64,000 nucleotides of DNA from the NCBI GenBank assembly GCA_024401855.1, contig JAKSKH010000001.1:62001-126000 (forward strand). The letters are read 5' to 3'. This DNA is from Bacteroidales bacterium. GTDB lineage: Bacteria > Bacteroidota > Bacteroidia > Bacteroidales > UBA932. A model generated the notes under the pieces. It saw only the letters and a list, made by a program, of their open reading frames with translations, made no database searches and had not been told where the DNA came from. A program made the position numbers and the translations under genes. Below, in pieces: positions 17,913-27,724 of the stretch (the first letter of the stretch is position 1; each line of letters opens with the position of its first letter).

Positions 17913-20297
17913 ATGAACATCATCAACAAAAAAATCGAACTCGCGGACGGCCGCGTGATTGAGATTGAAACCGGAAAACTTGCCAAGCAGGCAGCCGGCT
18001 CCGCTGTTGTGAAGATGGGTGGCACAATGCTTCTCGCCACCGTTACAGCGGCTAAAGAAGTCAAGGAGGGCACCGATTTCATGCCCCTCACAGTAGATTA
18101 CAAGGAAAAATTCTATTCAGCAGGACGCTTTCCCGGCGGATTCACCAAGAGGGAAGGCAAATCGTCGGATTATGAGATTCTCATCTCACGCCTGATCGAC
18201 CGCCCCATCCGTCCCCTCTGGCCGGACGATTTCCATCTTGAGGTATTCGTGAACGTAACCCTCATCTCCGCAGAGAAGGACATTCAGCCCGATGCTCTTG
18301 CAGGTCTTGCGGCATCCTGCGCTCTCGCAACGTCCGATCTTCCTTTCGGAGGTCCCATATCCGAGGTACGCGTATGCCGTATAGACGGAAAGTTCGTCAT
18401 CAACCCCACATTCTCCGAGATGGAGCGCGCCGACCTTGAACTCATGGTTGCAGCCACAGAAGAGAATATCATGATGGTGGAAGGCGAAATGAAGGAAGTC
18501 AGCGAGCATGACATGCTCGAGTCCATCAAGTTCGCGCACGAGGAGATCAAGAGGCACTGCCGCATCCAGAAAGAGCTCATGCACGAGCTCGGCACAGACG
18601 TCAACAAGAGGGACTATCCCCACGACATAGAGGATGAAGAACTCAGGAAGGCCGTTGTCGACTTCTGCTACGACAAATGCTATGCTCTTGCAAAGAGCGC
18701 AAAGCCCAAGCACGAGCGTGAAGACGGGTTCGAGGCCATCAAGGAGGAATTCATCGCAACCATTCCCGAGCCGGGCGATTCCATCGAGGAAAGAGAGGCT
18801 TACAATACAAAGGCCGCGCTCGCTTCACGCTACTATCACAACGTGGAGAGAGAGGCCATGAGGAACATGATTCTCGACGAAGGACGCCGTCTTGACGGGC
18901 GCGTCTGCAACGAGGTACGTCCCATCTGGTGCGAGGTTGACTATCTCCCCTGCGCACACGGTTCAGCAATCTTCACCCGCGGCGAGACCCAGTCTCTCGC
19001 ATCCGTGACGCTCGGAACGAAGATGGACATGAAGGAGACAGACGAGGTTCTCATCCAGGACGACCAGCAGATTGTCCTCCATTATAACTTCCCTCCTTTC
19101 GCAACAGGAGAGGCAAAGAGCCAGAGAGGCGTGGGACGTCGTGAAATCGGTCACGGAAACCTCGCCCTCCGTGCGCTCAAGCCTGTTATCCCCACAGCTC
19201 CCGAGAATCCCTATGCAGTGCGCATAGTTTCCGACATACTCGAGTCCAACGGTTCTTCATCAATGGCTTCAGTATGCGGCGGATGCCTCGCGCTCATGGA
19301 TGCAGGTGTAAAGATCACAAAGCCTGTGGCAGGTGTTGCAATGGGCCTTATCACCGATGCGGAACGCCCCAATGACCGTTACGCCATCCTTACAGATATC
19401 CTCGGAGACGAAGACCACCTCGGAGACATGGACTTCAAGGTGACCGGAACCAAGGACGGTATCACAGCCACCCAGATGGACATCAAGGTTGACGGACTTT
19501 CATATGATGTTCTCGAGAAGGCTCTCGAGCAGGCGCGCCAGGGCCGCATGCACATCATGGGAGAGATGATGAAAACCATCTCGGAGCCCCGCGAGGACTA
19601 CAAGCCTTTCGTACCCCGCATACAGCAGATCAGGGTTGCTTCAGAGTTTATCGGAGCCATCATCGGAAAGGGTGGAGAGACCATCCAGAAGATTCAGAAG
19701 GAAACCGGAACCGTCATCACCATTACCGAGGAACCTCTTCCCGGAGGTGGCACGGAGGGTGTCGTTGACGTGGCTTCAAATGACGGAGAGGCCATGAAGA
19801 AGGCTCTCGACTGGATCAAAGGTATCTGCGCAGTTCCCGAGGTGGGCGAAACATATCACGGAAAGGTTGTAAGCATACTCGAATTCGGTGCATTCATAGA
19901 GATTCTCCCCGGAAAGGAAGGACTTCTGCACATTTCCGAGATTGCATGGAACAAGACGGAGAAGGTTGAGGATGTGCTCAAGGAAGGAGACGAAGTTGAC
20001 GTCAAACTTCTTGAGATTGACGCAAAGAACGGAAAGATGCGTCTTTCAATGCGCGCCCTCACAGAAAAACCGGAAGGGTATGTGGAGCCCGAGCGCAAAC
20101 CCCGTAACGACAGGGGTCCCCGCCATGATGACCGCAGGGGAGGAGACCGCAGGGAGCGCAGGGACGGAGACAGAGGTCCCCGTCACGATGACCGCCCCCG
20201 CCGCGAGGACCGTCCCCGCCGCAGCAACGGACCGCGCACCGAAGCCCCCGCTCCGGCAATAGACGACTTCCGCGAGCCCGCAGAGGAAATATTCTAA
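17913..20297 (+). CDS. pnp: polyribonucleotide nucleotidyltransferase (PNPase)
   Basis: A 794-residue phosphorolytic 3'-to-5' exoribonuclease. Two RNase PH domains flank an all-alpha linker; the second contains [23 protein letters not shown] and the catalytic [15 protein letters not shown] ([16 protein letters not shown]) and S1 ([17 protein letters not shown]) domains follow. After S1 there is a tail of about 70 residues rich in Arg, Asp, Gly and Pro, with RGPRHDDR twice, ending [12 protein letters not shown]. The tail is probably disordered and RNA- or partner-binding. It forms part of the RNA turnover machinery together with rnr in this window. Confidence 0.97.
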   Translation: MNIINKKIELADGRVIEIETGKLAKQAAGSAVVKMGGTMLLATVTAAKEVKEGTDFMPLTVDYKEKFYSAGRFPGGFTKREGKSSDYEILISRLIDRPIRPLWPDDFHLEVFVNVTLISAEKDIQPDALAGLAASCALATSDLPFGGPISEVRVCRIDGKFVINPTFSEMERADLELMVAATEENIMMVEGEMKEVSEHDMLESIKFAHEEIKRHCRIQKELMHELGTDVNKRDYPHDIEDEELRKAVVDFCYDKCYALAKSAKPKHEREDGFEAIKEEFIATIPEPGDSIEEREAYNTKAALASRYYHNVEREAMRNMILDEGRRLDGRVCNEVRPIWCEVDYLPCAHGSAIFTRGETQSLASVTLGTKMDMKETDEVLIQDDQQIVLHYNFPPFATGEAKSQRGVGRREIGHGNLALRALKPVIPTAPENPYAVRIVSDILESNGSSSMASVCGGCLALMDAGVKITKPVAGVAMGLITDAERPNDRYAILTDILGDEDHLGDMDFKVTGTKDGITATQMDIKVDGLSYDVLEKALEQARQGRMHIMGEMMKTISEPREDYKPFVPRIQQIRVASEFIGAIIGKGGETIQKIQKETGTVITITEEPLPGGGTEGVVDVASNDGEAMKKALDWIKGICAVPEVGETYHGKVVSILEFGAFIEILPGKEGLLHISEIAWNKTEKVEDVLKEGDEVDVKLLEIDAKNGKMRLSMRALTEKPEGYVEPERKPRNDRGPRHDDRRGGDRRERRDGDRGPRHDDRPRREDRPRRSNGPRTEAPAPAIDDFREPAEEIF

Positions 20298-20320
20298 AAG
20301 CAAGCATTTTTTTCACTGAA

Positions 20321-20354
20321 GGAGGGTGACTTACTGTCATTCTCCTTTTTTTTT
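20321..20354 (+). terminator. Rho-independent terminator after pnp
   Basis: Arms 20321-20330 and 20336-20345 pair over 10 bp (two G-U pairs) around the loop TTACT, followed by nine T. Confidence 0.88.
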
Positions 20355-20387
20355 GTAACTTGCCGGCACGTTAGAAACAAACACAAC

Positions 20388-21320
20388 ATGAAACGACTTA
20401 CCGTCATACTGCTTTCCGGCATTCTGTCTTCTGCCGGCGTTCTTGCCCAGGAACCGGCCTTCCTGTTTGAAGACTTCACTCCCGCCACAATAAAAATCAA
20501 AGACGGAACAGTGTGTGAAGTCAGTGTGAATCTGGATGCAAACAGTCAGAAACTGTATTATATAGATGGAGACAATGTGATGGAAATGACAAACATCTCC
20601 GAACTTGACACCCTGTATGCAGATAACCGCAAATTCGTGATGAAAAACAACTCCATCTGTGAATATATCCCCAAGGAATACGGTGCAATTTTCATCAATA
20701 AGAACATCTATTACCTGCTCTGCAAAGGCCGCGAATATGAAATAAGCCGGTTATCCGACCTGTACGCACAGTTCCCGGACAAGACTTCCGACATCAAACG
20801 CATAGTCCGCGAATACGGGCTTTCGTTGAAGCAGGCGGATGAAGCCGAAAAAATTTTCGATTTCGCCTGTACCGGGGTGCTTCCCAAATTCACCGCCAAG
20901 GACCTTATAGGATACTGGTGCATAGACCAGGAATATAACAGGGTTCCCCACAGCATCATACATTTCATAGACGGAAACACGGCCGTATATTATGGTGAGA
21001 CAGACGTCGTGAATCTGTTCCATGGCACCATAGGCTTGCAGATACCGGGCTTCAGCGGACTTTTCTATTGCCCGCAGGACGATTCAAAATACGGATACAC
21101 CCTTGTTGACGGAACTGTAAGCATATCAAACGGCATGACCTTCAAGATTACCAAGAAGGGTCATCTGAAACGTGAAAGCACAAGCCTCCTGTACAGAAAA
21201 TTCGAACAGAGATATTTTGCTGAGATCCTGCCTCCGTTGAACGACAGACGAGGAAACCCGGAACGGACAGAATGGGGTCCGGTTCCGGGTCTGACAGTGC
21301 ACGATCCGAATCCTCGCTAG
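20388..21320 (+). CDS. secreted protein of unknown function
   Basis: A 310-residue protein with a signal peptide (MKRLTVILLSGILSSAGVLAQ). I do not recognise a family. The mature part has short beta-like stretches, a central segment LIGYWCIDQEYNRVPHSIIHFIDG, and a Tyr/Lys-rich C-terminal third ending in a polar Pro/Arg/Asn tail. It stands alone between the pnp terminator and mscL, with a leader of about 35 nt and no convincing TAnnTTTG box. Its stop is seven bases from the mscL stop. Confidence 0.7.
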   Translation: MKRLTVILLSGILSSAGVLAQEPAFLFEDFTPATIKIKDGTVCEVSVNLDANSQKLYYIDGDNVMEMTNISELDTLYADNRKFVMKNNSICEYIPKEYGAIFINKNIYYLLCKGREYEISRLSDLYAQFPDKTSDIKRIVREYGLSLKQADEAEKIFDFACTGVLPKFTAKDLIGYWCIDQEYNRVPHSIIHFIDGNTAVYYGETDVVNLFHGTIGLQIPGFSGLFYCPQDDSKYGYTLVDGTVSISNGMTFKITKKGHLKRESTSLLYRKFEQRYFAEILPPLNDRRGNPERTEWGPVPGLTVHDPNPR

Positions 21321-21327
21321 AGCGGGA

Positions 21328-21777
21328 TTACTTCTGATTCTTGAGCAAGTCGCGTATCTCCTCAAGGAGAACAACATCATCGGGCTTGGGAGCGGGTGCT
21401 TCGGGAGCCGCAGCAGCCTCTTCTTCCTTCTTCTTTGAAAGAGCGGCGGAAGCCTTGGTCATAAGGCGGATGACAAGGAATATGCAGAAGGCTACGATAG
21501 CAAAGTCTATTATCTGCTGAATAAAGTTACCGTAACAGATATATACGGGCTCGGCATCTCCGGTCGCGCCTATTATGCTGCCCTTGAGGGGTGCCTTGAA
21601 GTCTGTGAAGTTGATGCCGCCGATAAGCCATCCGACGAAAGGCATGATGATGTCATTTACGAGAGACGTGACGATTTTGCCGAAAGCGCCGCCGACAACT
21701 ACGCCGACAGCCATGTCAATGACATTGCCCTTCATGGCGAATGCCTTGAAATCAGCCCAGAAACTAGATTTTGCCAT
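21328..21777 (-). CDS. mscL: large-conductance mechanosensitive channel MscL
   Basis: A 149-residue inner-membrane channel that opens on hypo-osmotic shock. The start [41 protein letters not shown] is the MscL N-helix and first membrane segment (the GxxxGxxxG pore). The second segment is [23 protein letters not shown] cytoplasmic helix ([11 protein letters not shown]) follows an Ala/Pro/Glu-rich linker. The periplasmic loop is of ordinary length. A TATATTTG box lies 35 nt upstream. Confidence 0.97.
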   Translation of the reverse strand: MAKSSFWADFKAFAMKGNVIDMAVGVVVGGAFGKIVTSLVNDIIMPFVGWLIGGINFTDFKAPLKGSIIGATGDAEPVYICYGNFIQQIIDFAIVAFCIFLVIRLMTKASAALSKKKEEEAAAAPEAPAPKPDDVVLLEEIRDLLKNQK

Positions 21778-21812
21778 AATATGAATGATTAAATGTTAGT
21801 GTGCGTTATCCA

Positions 21813-21820
21813 CAAATATA
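21813..21820 (-). promoter_or_regulatory. -7 promoter box TATATTTG for mscL
   Basis: Exact TAnnTTTG match 35 nt upstream of mscL and 12 bp back to back from the threonine aldolase box. Confidence 0.68.
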
Positions 21821-21832
21821 ACAAAATTTATC

Positions 21833-21840
21833 TACCTTTG
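21833..21840 (+). promoter_or_regulatory. -7 promoter box TACCTTTG for the threonine aldolase gene
   Basis: Exact TAnnTTTG match, four bases before the ATG at 21845, so the mRNA should be leaderless. Confidence 0.65.
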
Positions 21841-21844
21841 GTCT

Positions 21845-22870
21845 ATGATACTATTTTACAGCGATTATCTTGAAGGCTGCCATCCTTCAATCCTGAACAA
21901 GCTTCAGGAGACAAATCTGCACCAGACCCCGGGTTATGGCGAGGACGACTTCTGCGGGCAGGCAAAGGAAACCATAAAAAACATATGCGAAGCCCCCGGA
22001 GCCGACGTTCATTTTCTGGTTGGAGGCACTCAGACGAACATGACGGTAATCGCCGCGTCACTGCGCCCGCACCAGGGTGTTCTGTGCGCATCGTCCGGGC
22101 ATATCAACGTTCACGAAACCGGAGCGATAGAACACTCCGGACACAAGGTGCTCCCTTTGCCGGCAAAAGACGGAAAGGTGTGCGCGCAGGACGTGTGTGC
22201 AGCCCTGGAAGCGCATTACTCCGATCCGAGCTTCGAGCACACCGTTCAGCCGGGAATGCTCTATATTTCATTTCCCACGGAACTGGGAACCATATATTCA
22301 AAAAAGGAACTCCTTGAAATAAAGAAAGTCTGCTCCGACTGGGAAATTCCCCTGTTCATAGACGGAGCCCGCCTGGGATACGGTCTGGAGGCGGAGGGAT
22401 GCGATCTTCTTCTGAAGGACATAGCGCAAATAGCCGATGTCTTCTACATCGGAGGTACAAAGCAGGGAGCGCTGTTCGGAGAGGCGGTGGTGATATGCAA
22501 CGAGAAACTTAAGACAGATTTCCGCTACTTCATCAAGCAGAACGGAGGGATGCTGGCCAAGGGAAGACTTCTCGGCATTCAGTTTGACGCCCTGATGAAG
22601 GAAGGCCTGTATTTCAGCATTGCACGGGATGCCGTGAGAAAAGCTCAGAGGATAAGCGAGGCTTTCAGGAAGAAAGGGTATGATTTTCTTGTGGAAAGCC
22701 CCACAAACCAAATCTTCCCCATCCTCCCTAAGGAAGATGAGGAAAGATTGTCCTCCGATTTCGGTTTTGAAGAATGGCAGAAAATCGATGCAGACCACAT
22801 CGGAGTGCGTTTCTGCACAAGCTGGGCAACTACCGACGAGCAGGTTGACGCCCTGATTTCAGCCATCTGA
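21845..22870 (+). CDS. low-specificity threonine aldolase / beta-eliminating lyase family protein
   Basis: A 341-residue fold-type I PLP enzyme. YLEGCHPSILNKL is the usual N-terminus, HFLVGGTQTNMTVIAA binds the phosphate of PLP, the aspartate of FIDGARLGYGL contacts the pyridine nitrogen and FYIGGTKQGALFGEA holds the Schiff-base lysine. Related enzymes split L-threonine or allo-threonine to glycine and acetaldehyde. The substrate range cannot be read from sequence. The Cys-rich GAED-like region (YGEDDFCGQAKETI) matches the family. It is a single-gene unit. Confidence 0.9.
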   Translation: MILFYSDYLEGCHPSILNKLQETNLHQTPGYGEDDFCGQAKETIKNICEAPGADVHFLVGGTQTNMTVIAASLRPHQGVLCASSGHINVHETGAIEHSGHKVLPLPAKDGKVCAQDVCAALEAHYSDPSFEHTVQPGMLYISFPTELGTIYSKKELLEIKKVCSDWEIPLFIDGARLGYGLEAEGCDLLLKDIAQIADVFYIGGTKQGALFGEAVVICNEKLKTDFRYFIKQNGGMLAKGRLLGIQFDALMKEGLYFSIARDAVRKAQRISEAFRKKGYDFLVESPTNQIFPILPKEDEERLSSDFGFEEWQKIDADHIGVRFCTSWATTDEQVDALISAI

Positions 22871-22874
22871 GGCT

Positions 22875-23207
22875 TTATTCCTCCACCTCAACAACGGGAG
22901 CCTCGGGAGCGTTCTTCATTACAGAAGCGATACCGGCTTTCATTGTGGCTTCGCTTGCGTACATCTGGCTTGCTCCGATGATCTGGCCGTTGGTAGCCTT
23001 GAGGTTGAAGTAAGGCTTTCCGTTCTTTGCCACCTTGGTCTCGAATCTTGCCTCGTTTACAGCGTTCTTCTTTACGGACTCAACTCCGTTAAGGCAGGCA
23101 GCCTTTGTTGTATAGCCTTCGCTTGAAAGGATTACCTGGCCGTTGGTTGCGAGAAGGTTGAACTGGAACTCACCATTCTTTCTGACAGAAATAACAAATT
23201 TTCCCAT
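22875..23207 (-). CDS. YegP/UPF0339 family protein
   Basis: A 110-residue protein built from two copies of the DUF1508 repeat: FVISVRKNGEFQFNLLATNGQVILSSEGY and FETKVAKNGKPYFNLKATNGQIIGASQMY, each followed by a helix with a conserved GIxSVKKNA pattern. Its biochemical role is unknown; the family is small, soluble and widespread. It ends in an acidic, Pro-rich tail. The stop codon lies four bases from that of the threonine aldolase gene. A TATATTTG box lies 29 nt upstream. Confidence 0.93.
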   Translation of the reverse strand: MGKFVISVRKNGEFQFNLLATNGQVILSSEGYTTKAACLNGVESVKKNAVNEARFETKVAKNGKPYFNLKATNGQIIGASQMYASEATMKAGIASVMKNAPEAPVVEVEE

Positions 23208-23236
23208 AACTTTCTTTATTAAAAATATTTATGACT

Positions 23237-23244
23237 CAAATATA
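23237..23244 (-). promoter_or_regulatory. -7 promoter box TATATTTG for the YegP-family gene
   Basis: Exact TAnnTTTG match in a very AT-rich spacer, 29 nt upstream of the ATG at 23207. Confidence 0.6.
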
Positions 23245-23302
23245 AAAAATATTTTTCTTAAATGGCATTGAATTTGAGGGGATGGATTAAAAATACTGAA
23301 AT

Positions 23303-24007
23303 ATGAAAAGAACAAATTTAATTATGCTTGCCTGCGTAACTGCAATGACACTTGCTTCCGGCAAGGCATATGCCCAGAACCAGGATATTTATCAGAGTTT
23401 CATAGAAGTTACCGGTTTTGCGGAGAAGGAGGTGGCCCCGGATATATTCTATGTAAACATCACCATCAACGAGGCGGACAGCAAAGGGAAGAAAAGTCTG
23501 GCCCAGCAGGAAAAAACCATGGTGGCTGAACTGAAGTCTGCCGGAATAGACATTGAGAAACAACTCAGCCGGGAATCGCTCTCAAGTTCATTCTACAACA
23601 GAAGGACAAACATGGCAAGAGCGACGTACAGGCTTAAGCTCAACAGCGCGGAACAGGTTTCTGAGGCCCTTGACCGCCTGGATGCCCTGGGAATATCAAA
23701 CGTTTCTTTCTCCAAGGCCGAATACAGCCGAATTGATGAATTCAAGGATGAGGTCAGGAAAGCGGCAGTGACTGATGCCAAGCGCCAGGCAGCCTCTATG
23801 GCCGGGGCCCTCGGGCAGAAACTGGGCAAATGTTTTTATCTGTACAGCGGCAATTCCGGGAACTCATCATATTATTCCAGACCGATAATGGCAAAGGCTG
23901 CAGTTATGGCGAATTCCATGGACGGGGTTGAAGAAGAAAGGGCGGAAATAGATTTCGACAAAATAAAGGTGTCAGTGAGCGTATCCGCCAAGTTCATCCT
24001 TGAGTAA
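23303..24007 (+). CDS. SIMPL-domain (DUF541) periplasmic protein
   Basis: A 234-residue exported protein (signal peptide ending AYAQN). It has the SIMPL pattern: IEVTGFAEKEVAPDIFYVNITINE, a middle helical region with KRQAASMAGALGQKLGKCF, and the terminal KVSVSVSAKFILE strands. DUF541 proteins are periplasmic or outer-membrane associated with no settled activity (linked to oxidative stress in other bacteria). I see no exact TAnnTTTG box, only TGAATTTG at 23269-23276. Its stop is seven bases from that of the convergent ABC-F gene. Confidence 0.88.
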   Translation: MKRTNLIMLACVTAMTLASGKAYAQNQDIYQSFIEVTGFAEKEVAPDIFYVNITINEADSKGKKSLAQQEKTMVAELKSAGIDIEKQLSRESLSSSFYNRRTNMARATYRLKLNSAEQVSEALDRLDALGISNVSFSKAEYSRIDEFKDEVRKAAVTDAKRQAASMAGALGQKLGKCFYLYSGNSGNSSYYSRPIMAKAAVMANSMDGVEEERAEIDFDKIKVSVSVSAKFILE

Positions 24008-24014
24008 CGGAGGT

Positions 24015-25784
24015 TCACGCCAGCTCGCTGAGCTCGAGCCAACGCATTTCCAGGCTGTCAGTTTCCTCGATGATGGCCTGGATTTTTTCTGCCGCCTCCT
24101 GCAGTTTTTCATATGAGAGCGAGCCGGAGCTCATTTCTGCCTGGAGACGCTTTTTCTCCGCCTCAAGTTCCGAAAGACGCGCATCTATCGTCTCAAGTTC
24201 CTTCTGTTCCTTCCAGCTGAGACGTCTGCGGGTGTTTGCGGTCCTGGGCTTCACGGCGGCGTTCACCGGCTTAGCCGTCGTTGCAGCATTTTTCCTGTTG
24301 GACTCATAATCCTTTATGAAGGAACGGTATTCGCTGAAATTGCCCACAAAATCCTTTACCAGCCCGTCTCCGCAGAACACAAGGAGATGGTCCACTAGCC
24401 TGTCCATGAAGTGACGGTCGTGCGACACTATGACAAGGGTTCCCTTGAACTCCAGGAGATACTCCTCCAGAATATTCAGCGTCACTATGTCAAGGTCGTT
24501 GGTAGGCTCATCCAGGATAAGCAGGTTGGGATTGCGCATAAGTATGGTAAGCAGGTACAGCCTGCGTTTCTCCCCTCCTGACAGTTTGCTTATACGCGTG
24601 TTGAGCATATCATGCGGAAAAAGGAATCTTCCGAGCAGGCGCGTATCGTTCACTGTATCAAGAACCGTGTCATCTTCGCGGAAGGAAATGCCTTCCTGGC
24701 GATAATACCCTATCCTGAGCGATTCACCGCGTTCTATAACCCCGGCAGAAGGCTCCGTCTCTCCGGTGAGAAGTTTGAGGAAGCTTGTCTTCCCTATGCC
24801 GTTCCGCCCCACGATTCCAACTTTCTCGTAACGCTGGAACTTGTAGTCGAAATCGTTCAGGAGCACTTTCCCGCCCATTGACAAACCCAGGTGGTGGCAA
24901 TCGATGATCTTTGTTCCGAGACGGGAGACCTCACCCACCCCTTCCATGTTCACCTGCCGCTCGGTATAGACCTGTGAAGCCCTGTCCGCGAGGGCATGGA
25001 AAGCGTCGATGCGGTACTTTGCCTTCCCGCTGCGCGCGCAGGGTGTAGCATGTATCCACTCCAGCTCGCGACGCAGAAGATTCCGGACCTTGTCTGTCTC
25101 CGCATTATAGTTCGCTATGCGCTCGTCCCTCTTTTCAAGATAGTTGAGGTAATTCCCCCTGTAGATGTAAACGGAACCTCTGTCAAGTTCCATCACCGTA
25201 TTGCATACCCTGTCCAGGAAATAACGGTCGTGCGTAACCATGAGCAGGGTGCAGCGCCTGCGGCTCAGATATGACTCCAGAAACTCCACAGCCTCTATGT
25301 CCAGGTGGTTTGTAGGCTCGTCCATAATAAGGAAGTCCGCATTCCCTGCAAGCATCTGCGTAAGCGCAACACGCTTGACTTCGCCTCCGGAAAGTTCTCC
25401 CATCCTGCGGGAAAGGCTGCCGAGGCTGAATCCTGTGGCGATCTCCTTCATGCGCTGGGAAAATTCATCCCGCGCAAGTCCGGAGCCGGACGCAAGAACG
25501 TTTTCCGCTCCGGAAAGAATCTGTCTCTCTATCGTAAAGCCGGGGTCGAACTTGAAGTCCTGGTCCAGGAAAGCAATGCTGATATCCTTGAGAAAAAGTA
25601 TCTTCCCGCCCGAATCGGACTTGTCCTCCCCTGCAAGGATTCTCAGCAAGGTGCTCTTTCCGGTCCCGTTCGGAGCTATGAGAGCTATCTTGTCTCCTTC
25701 GTTAATGTTGAATCCTATATTCTCGAACAATACTTTCTGCCCGTAGGATTTTGATATACTTTCTATCTGAAGGAAACTCGGCAT
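24015..25784 (-). CDS. ABC-F family ATPase (Uup-like)
   Basis: A 589-residue soluble protein with two ABC cassettes and no membrane segment. First cassette: Walker A APNGTGKS, signature LSGGEVKR, Walker B LIMDEPTNHLD. Second: GRNGIGKT, LSGGEKRR, LILDEPTNDLD. A C-terminal coiled coil (about residues 510-589, Glu/Lys/Leu-rich) matches the DNA- or ribosome-binding tail of Uup. ABC-F proteins act on the ribosome E site or in rescue; resistance function cannot be assumed. Its start codon lies four bases downstream of a TAACTTTG box. Confidence 0.93.
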   Translation of the reverse strand: MPSFLQIESISKSYGQKVLFENIGFNINEGDKIALIAPNGTGKSTLLRILAGEDKSDSGGKILFLKDISIAFLDQDFKFDPGFTIERQILSGAENVLASGSGLARDEFSQRMKEIATGFSLGSLSRRMGELSGGEVKRVALTQMLAGNADFLIMDEPTNHLDIEAVEFLESYLSRRRCTLLMVTHDRYFLDRVCNTVMELDRGSVYIYRGNYLNYLEKRDERIANYNAETDKVRNLLRRELEWIHATPCARSGKAKYRIDAFHALADRASQVYTERQVNMEGVGEVSRLGTKIIDCHHLGLSMGGKVLLNDFDYKFQRYEKVGIVGRNGIGKTSFLKLLTGETEPSAGVIERGESLRIGYYRQEGISFREDDTVLDTVNDTRLLGRFLFPHDMLNTRISKLSGGEKRRLYLLTILMRNPNLLILDEPTNDLDIVTLNILEEYLLEFKGTLVIVSHDRHFMDRLVDHLLVFCGDGLVKDFVGNFSEYRSFIKDYESNRKNAATTAKPVNAAVKPRTANTRRRLSWKEQKELETIDARLSELEAEKKRLQAEMSSGSLSYEKLQEAAEKIQAIIEETDSLEMRWLELSELA

Positions 25785-25788
25785 GGCA

Positions 25789-25796
25789 CAAAGTTA
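25789..25796 (-). promoter_or_regulatory. -7 promoter box TAACTTTG for the ABC-F gene
   Basis: Exact TAnnTTTG match four bases before the ATG at 25784; leaderless mRNA expected. Confidence 0.65.
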
Positions 25797-25808
25797 AAAA
25801 AAGATTCT

Positions 25809-25816
25809 TATCTTTA
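25809..25816 (+). promoter_or_regulatory. possible -7 box TATCTTTA for the RSH operon
   Basis: One mismatch from TAnnTTTG, 26 nt upstream of the ATG at 25843 and 12 bp from the ABC-F box, back to back. Confidence 0.4.
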
Positions 25817-25842
25817 AACCTTACTTTTTAGAGCCAACACCT

Positions 25843-27714
25843 ATGGAAAAAGATGAGCTGAACGCCTTGGACCAGGCGGCAGGTAAAGTTTTTGAAGTAA
25901 TGGCCGGCAGGGTCAGCGAAGATGAGCTGCAACTGATCAGGAAAGCGTATCATTTTGCGGCGAAAGCCCACGAAGGGCAGAAGCGCAAGAGCGGAGAGCC
26001 CTATATCACACATCCGATTGCGGTTGCCCGCATAGCGGCAGAGGAGCTTGAGCTGGATACAAGCACCGTGTGCGCCGCCTTCCTCCACGACGTTGTGGAA
26101 GATACGCCCTACACCATAGAGGACATCAGGGAGAATTTCGGAAAAGACGTGGCTTTCCTGGTGGACGTGGTAACCAAAAGGAAGAAAGAAAGGTACGAGA
26201 ACACCAAGCAGGTGGACAACTACAAGCAGATTCTCGCCTCGGTCCATTATGACATACGCGCACTGCTCGTCAAGCTGAGCGACCGGCTCCACAATATGAG
26301 AACGCTGGAAAGCATGCGTCCGGACAAGCAGATGAAGATTGCCGGAGAAACCGACTTCTTCTATGCCCCCCTGGCAGGACGGCTTGGCCTTTATCACGTA
26401 AAGTCGGAGCTTGAGAACCTGTCTTTCAAATTCCGCTGCCCGCGCGACTTCTATTCCATGGAGGAGATGCTGGAAGCGGACAGGGAAAGCACAGCCCCGG
26501 CACTCACGAAATTCACCGAAGACATTGACCGGATTCTTTCCGGAAGAAAAATCAAGGCCAGGATAGAAGTCCGTTACCGCAAGCCTTACAGTGTATGGAG
26601 GGACATGAAGGAAAAGGGCTGCGATTTCTCCCACGTGGAGTTCAAACATTATGTGCGCATCATTTATGAACCGATGAAAGGCTGGGGGCAGAGGGAATCG
26701 ATAGAAAAAGATACTGCAATATATATTTATTCCATCCTTTCCAGTCATTTCACGGAACAGCCCAGAAGTGTCAACAACTATATAGACCATCCCAAAGACA
26801 ACGGATACCAGAGTTTTCATGTGAGGTTCCTGAATCCGGCCGGAGTCTGGGAGGAACTTCACATAGCCTCCGAACGCATGCACATCAACTCAAGGCTGGG
26901 ATGCGTGGTGGAACGCGGCGAGAGCTGGCTTGGCCGGTTCCGCAATGTCCTGCAGAACATTGCCGACAGCAATGACGGTTTCATGTTCATGGAAGGCCTG
27001 AACTCCTCCCTGTACAACGAGGACATAATCGCCTTCACGCCCAAAGGGAAAGGTATCATCCTGCCCCAGAAGGCCACAGCCATGGATTTCGCCTTCGAGC
27101 TTCACTCTGACATAGGTTCCCATGCGCAATACGCCCGCATCAACGGGAAGCTTTGTCCTCTGAGCACCGAACTGCACCGTGGTGATTGCGTGGAGATAGG
27201 AGTCAGCGACAGGATTACACCAACCCGGGAATGGCTGAAAAATGCCAAGGCATACAAATCGCGCAACATTCTCCGCGACATTCTCCGCAAACAGGAAGTG
27301 TTCGGATACAACCGCTGCACACATTGCCGCCCGCTCCCGGGAGACGAGGTAATAGGGTTCAAAGAGGCTGACGGCACCGTTACGGTACACAGCCGTCACT
27401 GTCCGGATGCAATTCAGCTTGCATCGGAGAACGGAGATGACATAGTTGATGTCAGATTCGAACCCAACGAGGCTCTTACCTATCCTGTAAAGATGAAAAT
27501 CACGGCCATTGACAGATATCACCTGCTGAGGGATATCCTGGACTGTATCGTGGAAGACCGTCACCTTTCAATGAACGGACTTGAATCGGTGAACAGGGAA
27601 CAGATTGTAACCTGTAACATAGAGTTCTTCGTCCATTCGGCAGACGAACTGAGGGGTGCGATAAGAAGCATCTCCAGGATCAAGGGTGTGGAGGAAGTAA
27701 AAACCGAAGCGTAA
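25843..27714 (+). CDS. RelA/SpoT-homologue (RSH); intact hydrolase, degenerate synthetase
   Basis: A 623-residue RSH protein. The HD hydrolase is complete: THPIAVARI, FLHDVVEDT and KLSDRLHNMRTL carry the metal and ppGpp ligands. The following synthetase region keeps YRKPYSVWRDM and NGYQSFH but appears to have lost key residues. Where active enzymes have YDLFAVRI it reads EFKHYVRII, replacing the catalytic Asp by Phe, and the EVQIRT segment reads ELHIAS. TGS (IIAFTPKGKGIILPQKA), a Cys-His region (CTHCRPLPGDE...) and ACT domains follow. It is probably a ppGpp hydrolase. It leads an operon with xpt and a purine permease. Confidence 0.86.
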   Translation: MEKDELNALDQAAGKVFEVMAGRVSEDELQLIRKAYHFAAKAHEGQKRKSGEPYITHPIAVARIAAEELELDTSTVCAAFLHDVVEDTPYTIEDIRENFGKDVAFLVDVVTKRKKERYENTKQVDNYKQILASVHYDIRALLVKLSDRLHNMRTLESMRPDKQMKIAGETDFFYAPLAGRLGLYHVKSELENLSFKFRCPRDFYSMEEMLEADRESTAPALTKFTEDIDRILSGRKIKARIEVRYRKPYSVWRDMKEKGCDFSHVEFKHYVRIIYEPMKGWGQRESIEKDTAIYIYSILSSHFTEQPRSVNNYIDHPKDNGYQSFHVRFLNPAGVWEELHIASERMHINSRLGCVVERGESWLGRFRNVLQNIADSNDGFMFMEGLNSSLYNEDIIAFTPKGKGIILPQKATAMDFAFELHSDIGSHAQYARINGKLCPLSTELHRGDCVEIGVSDRITPTREWLKNAKAYKSRNILRDILRKQEVFGYNRCTHCRPLPGDEVIGFKEADGTVTVHSRHCPDAIQLASENGDDIVDVRFEPNEALTYPVKMKITAIDRYHLLRDILDCIVEDRHLSMNGLESVNREQIVTCNIEFFVHSADELRGAIRSISRIKGVEEVKTEA

Positions 27715-27724
27715 GCTTACACAT

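Noticed and set aside
25828..26883. 351-codon open frame on the - strand
   Set aside because: Antisense to the RSH gene, whose HD and TGS motifs are convincing; no family motif in the antisense product.
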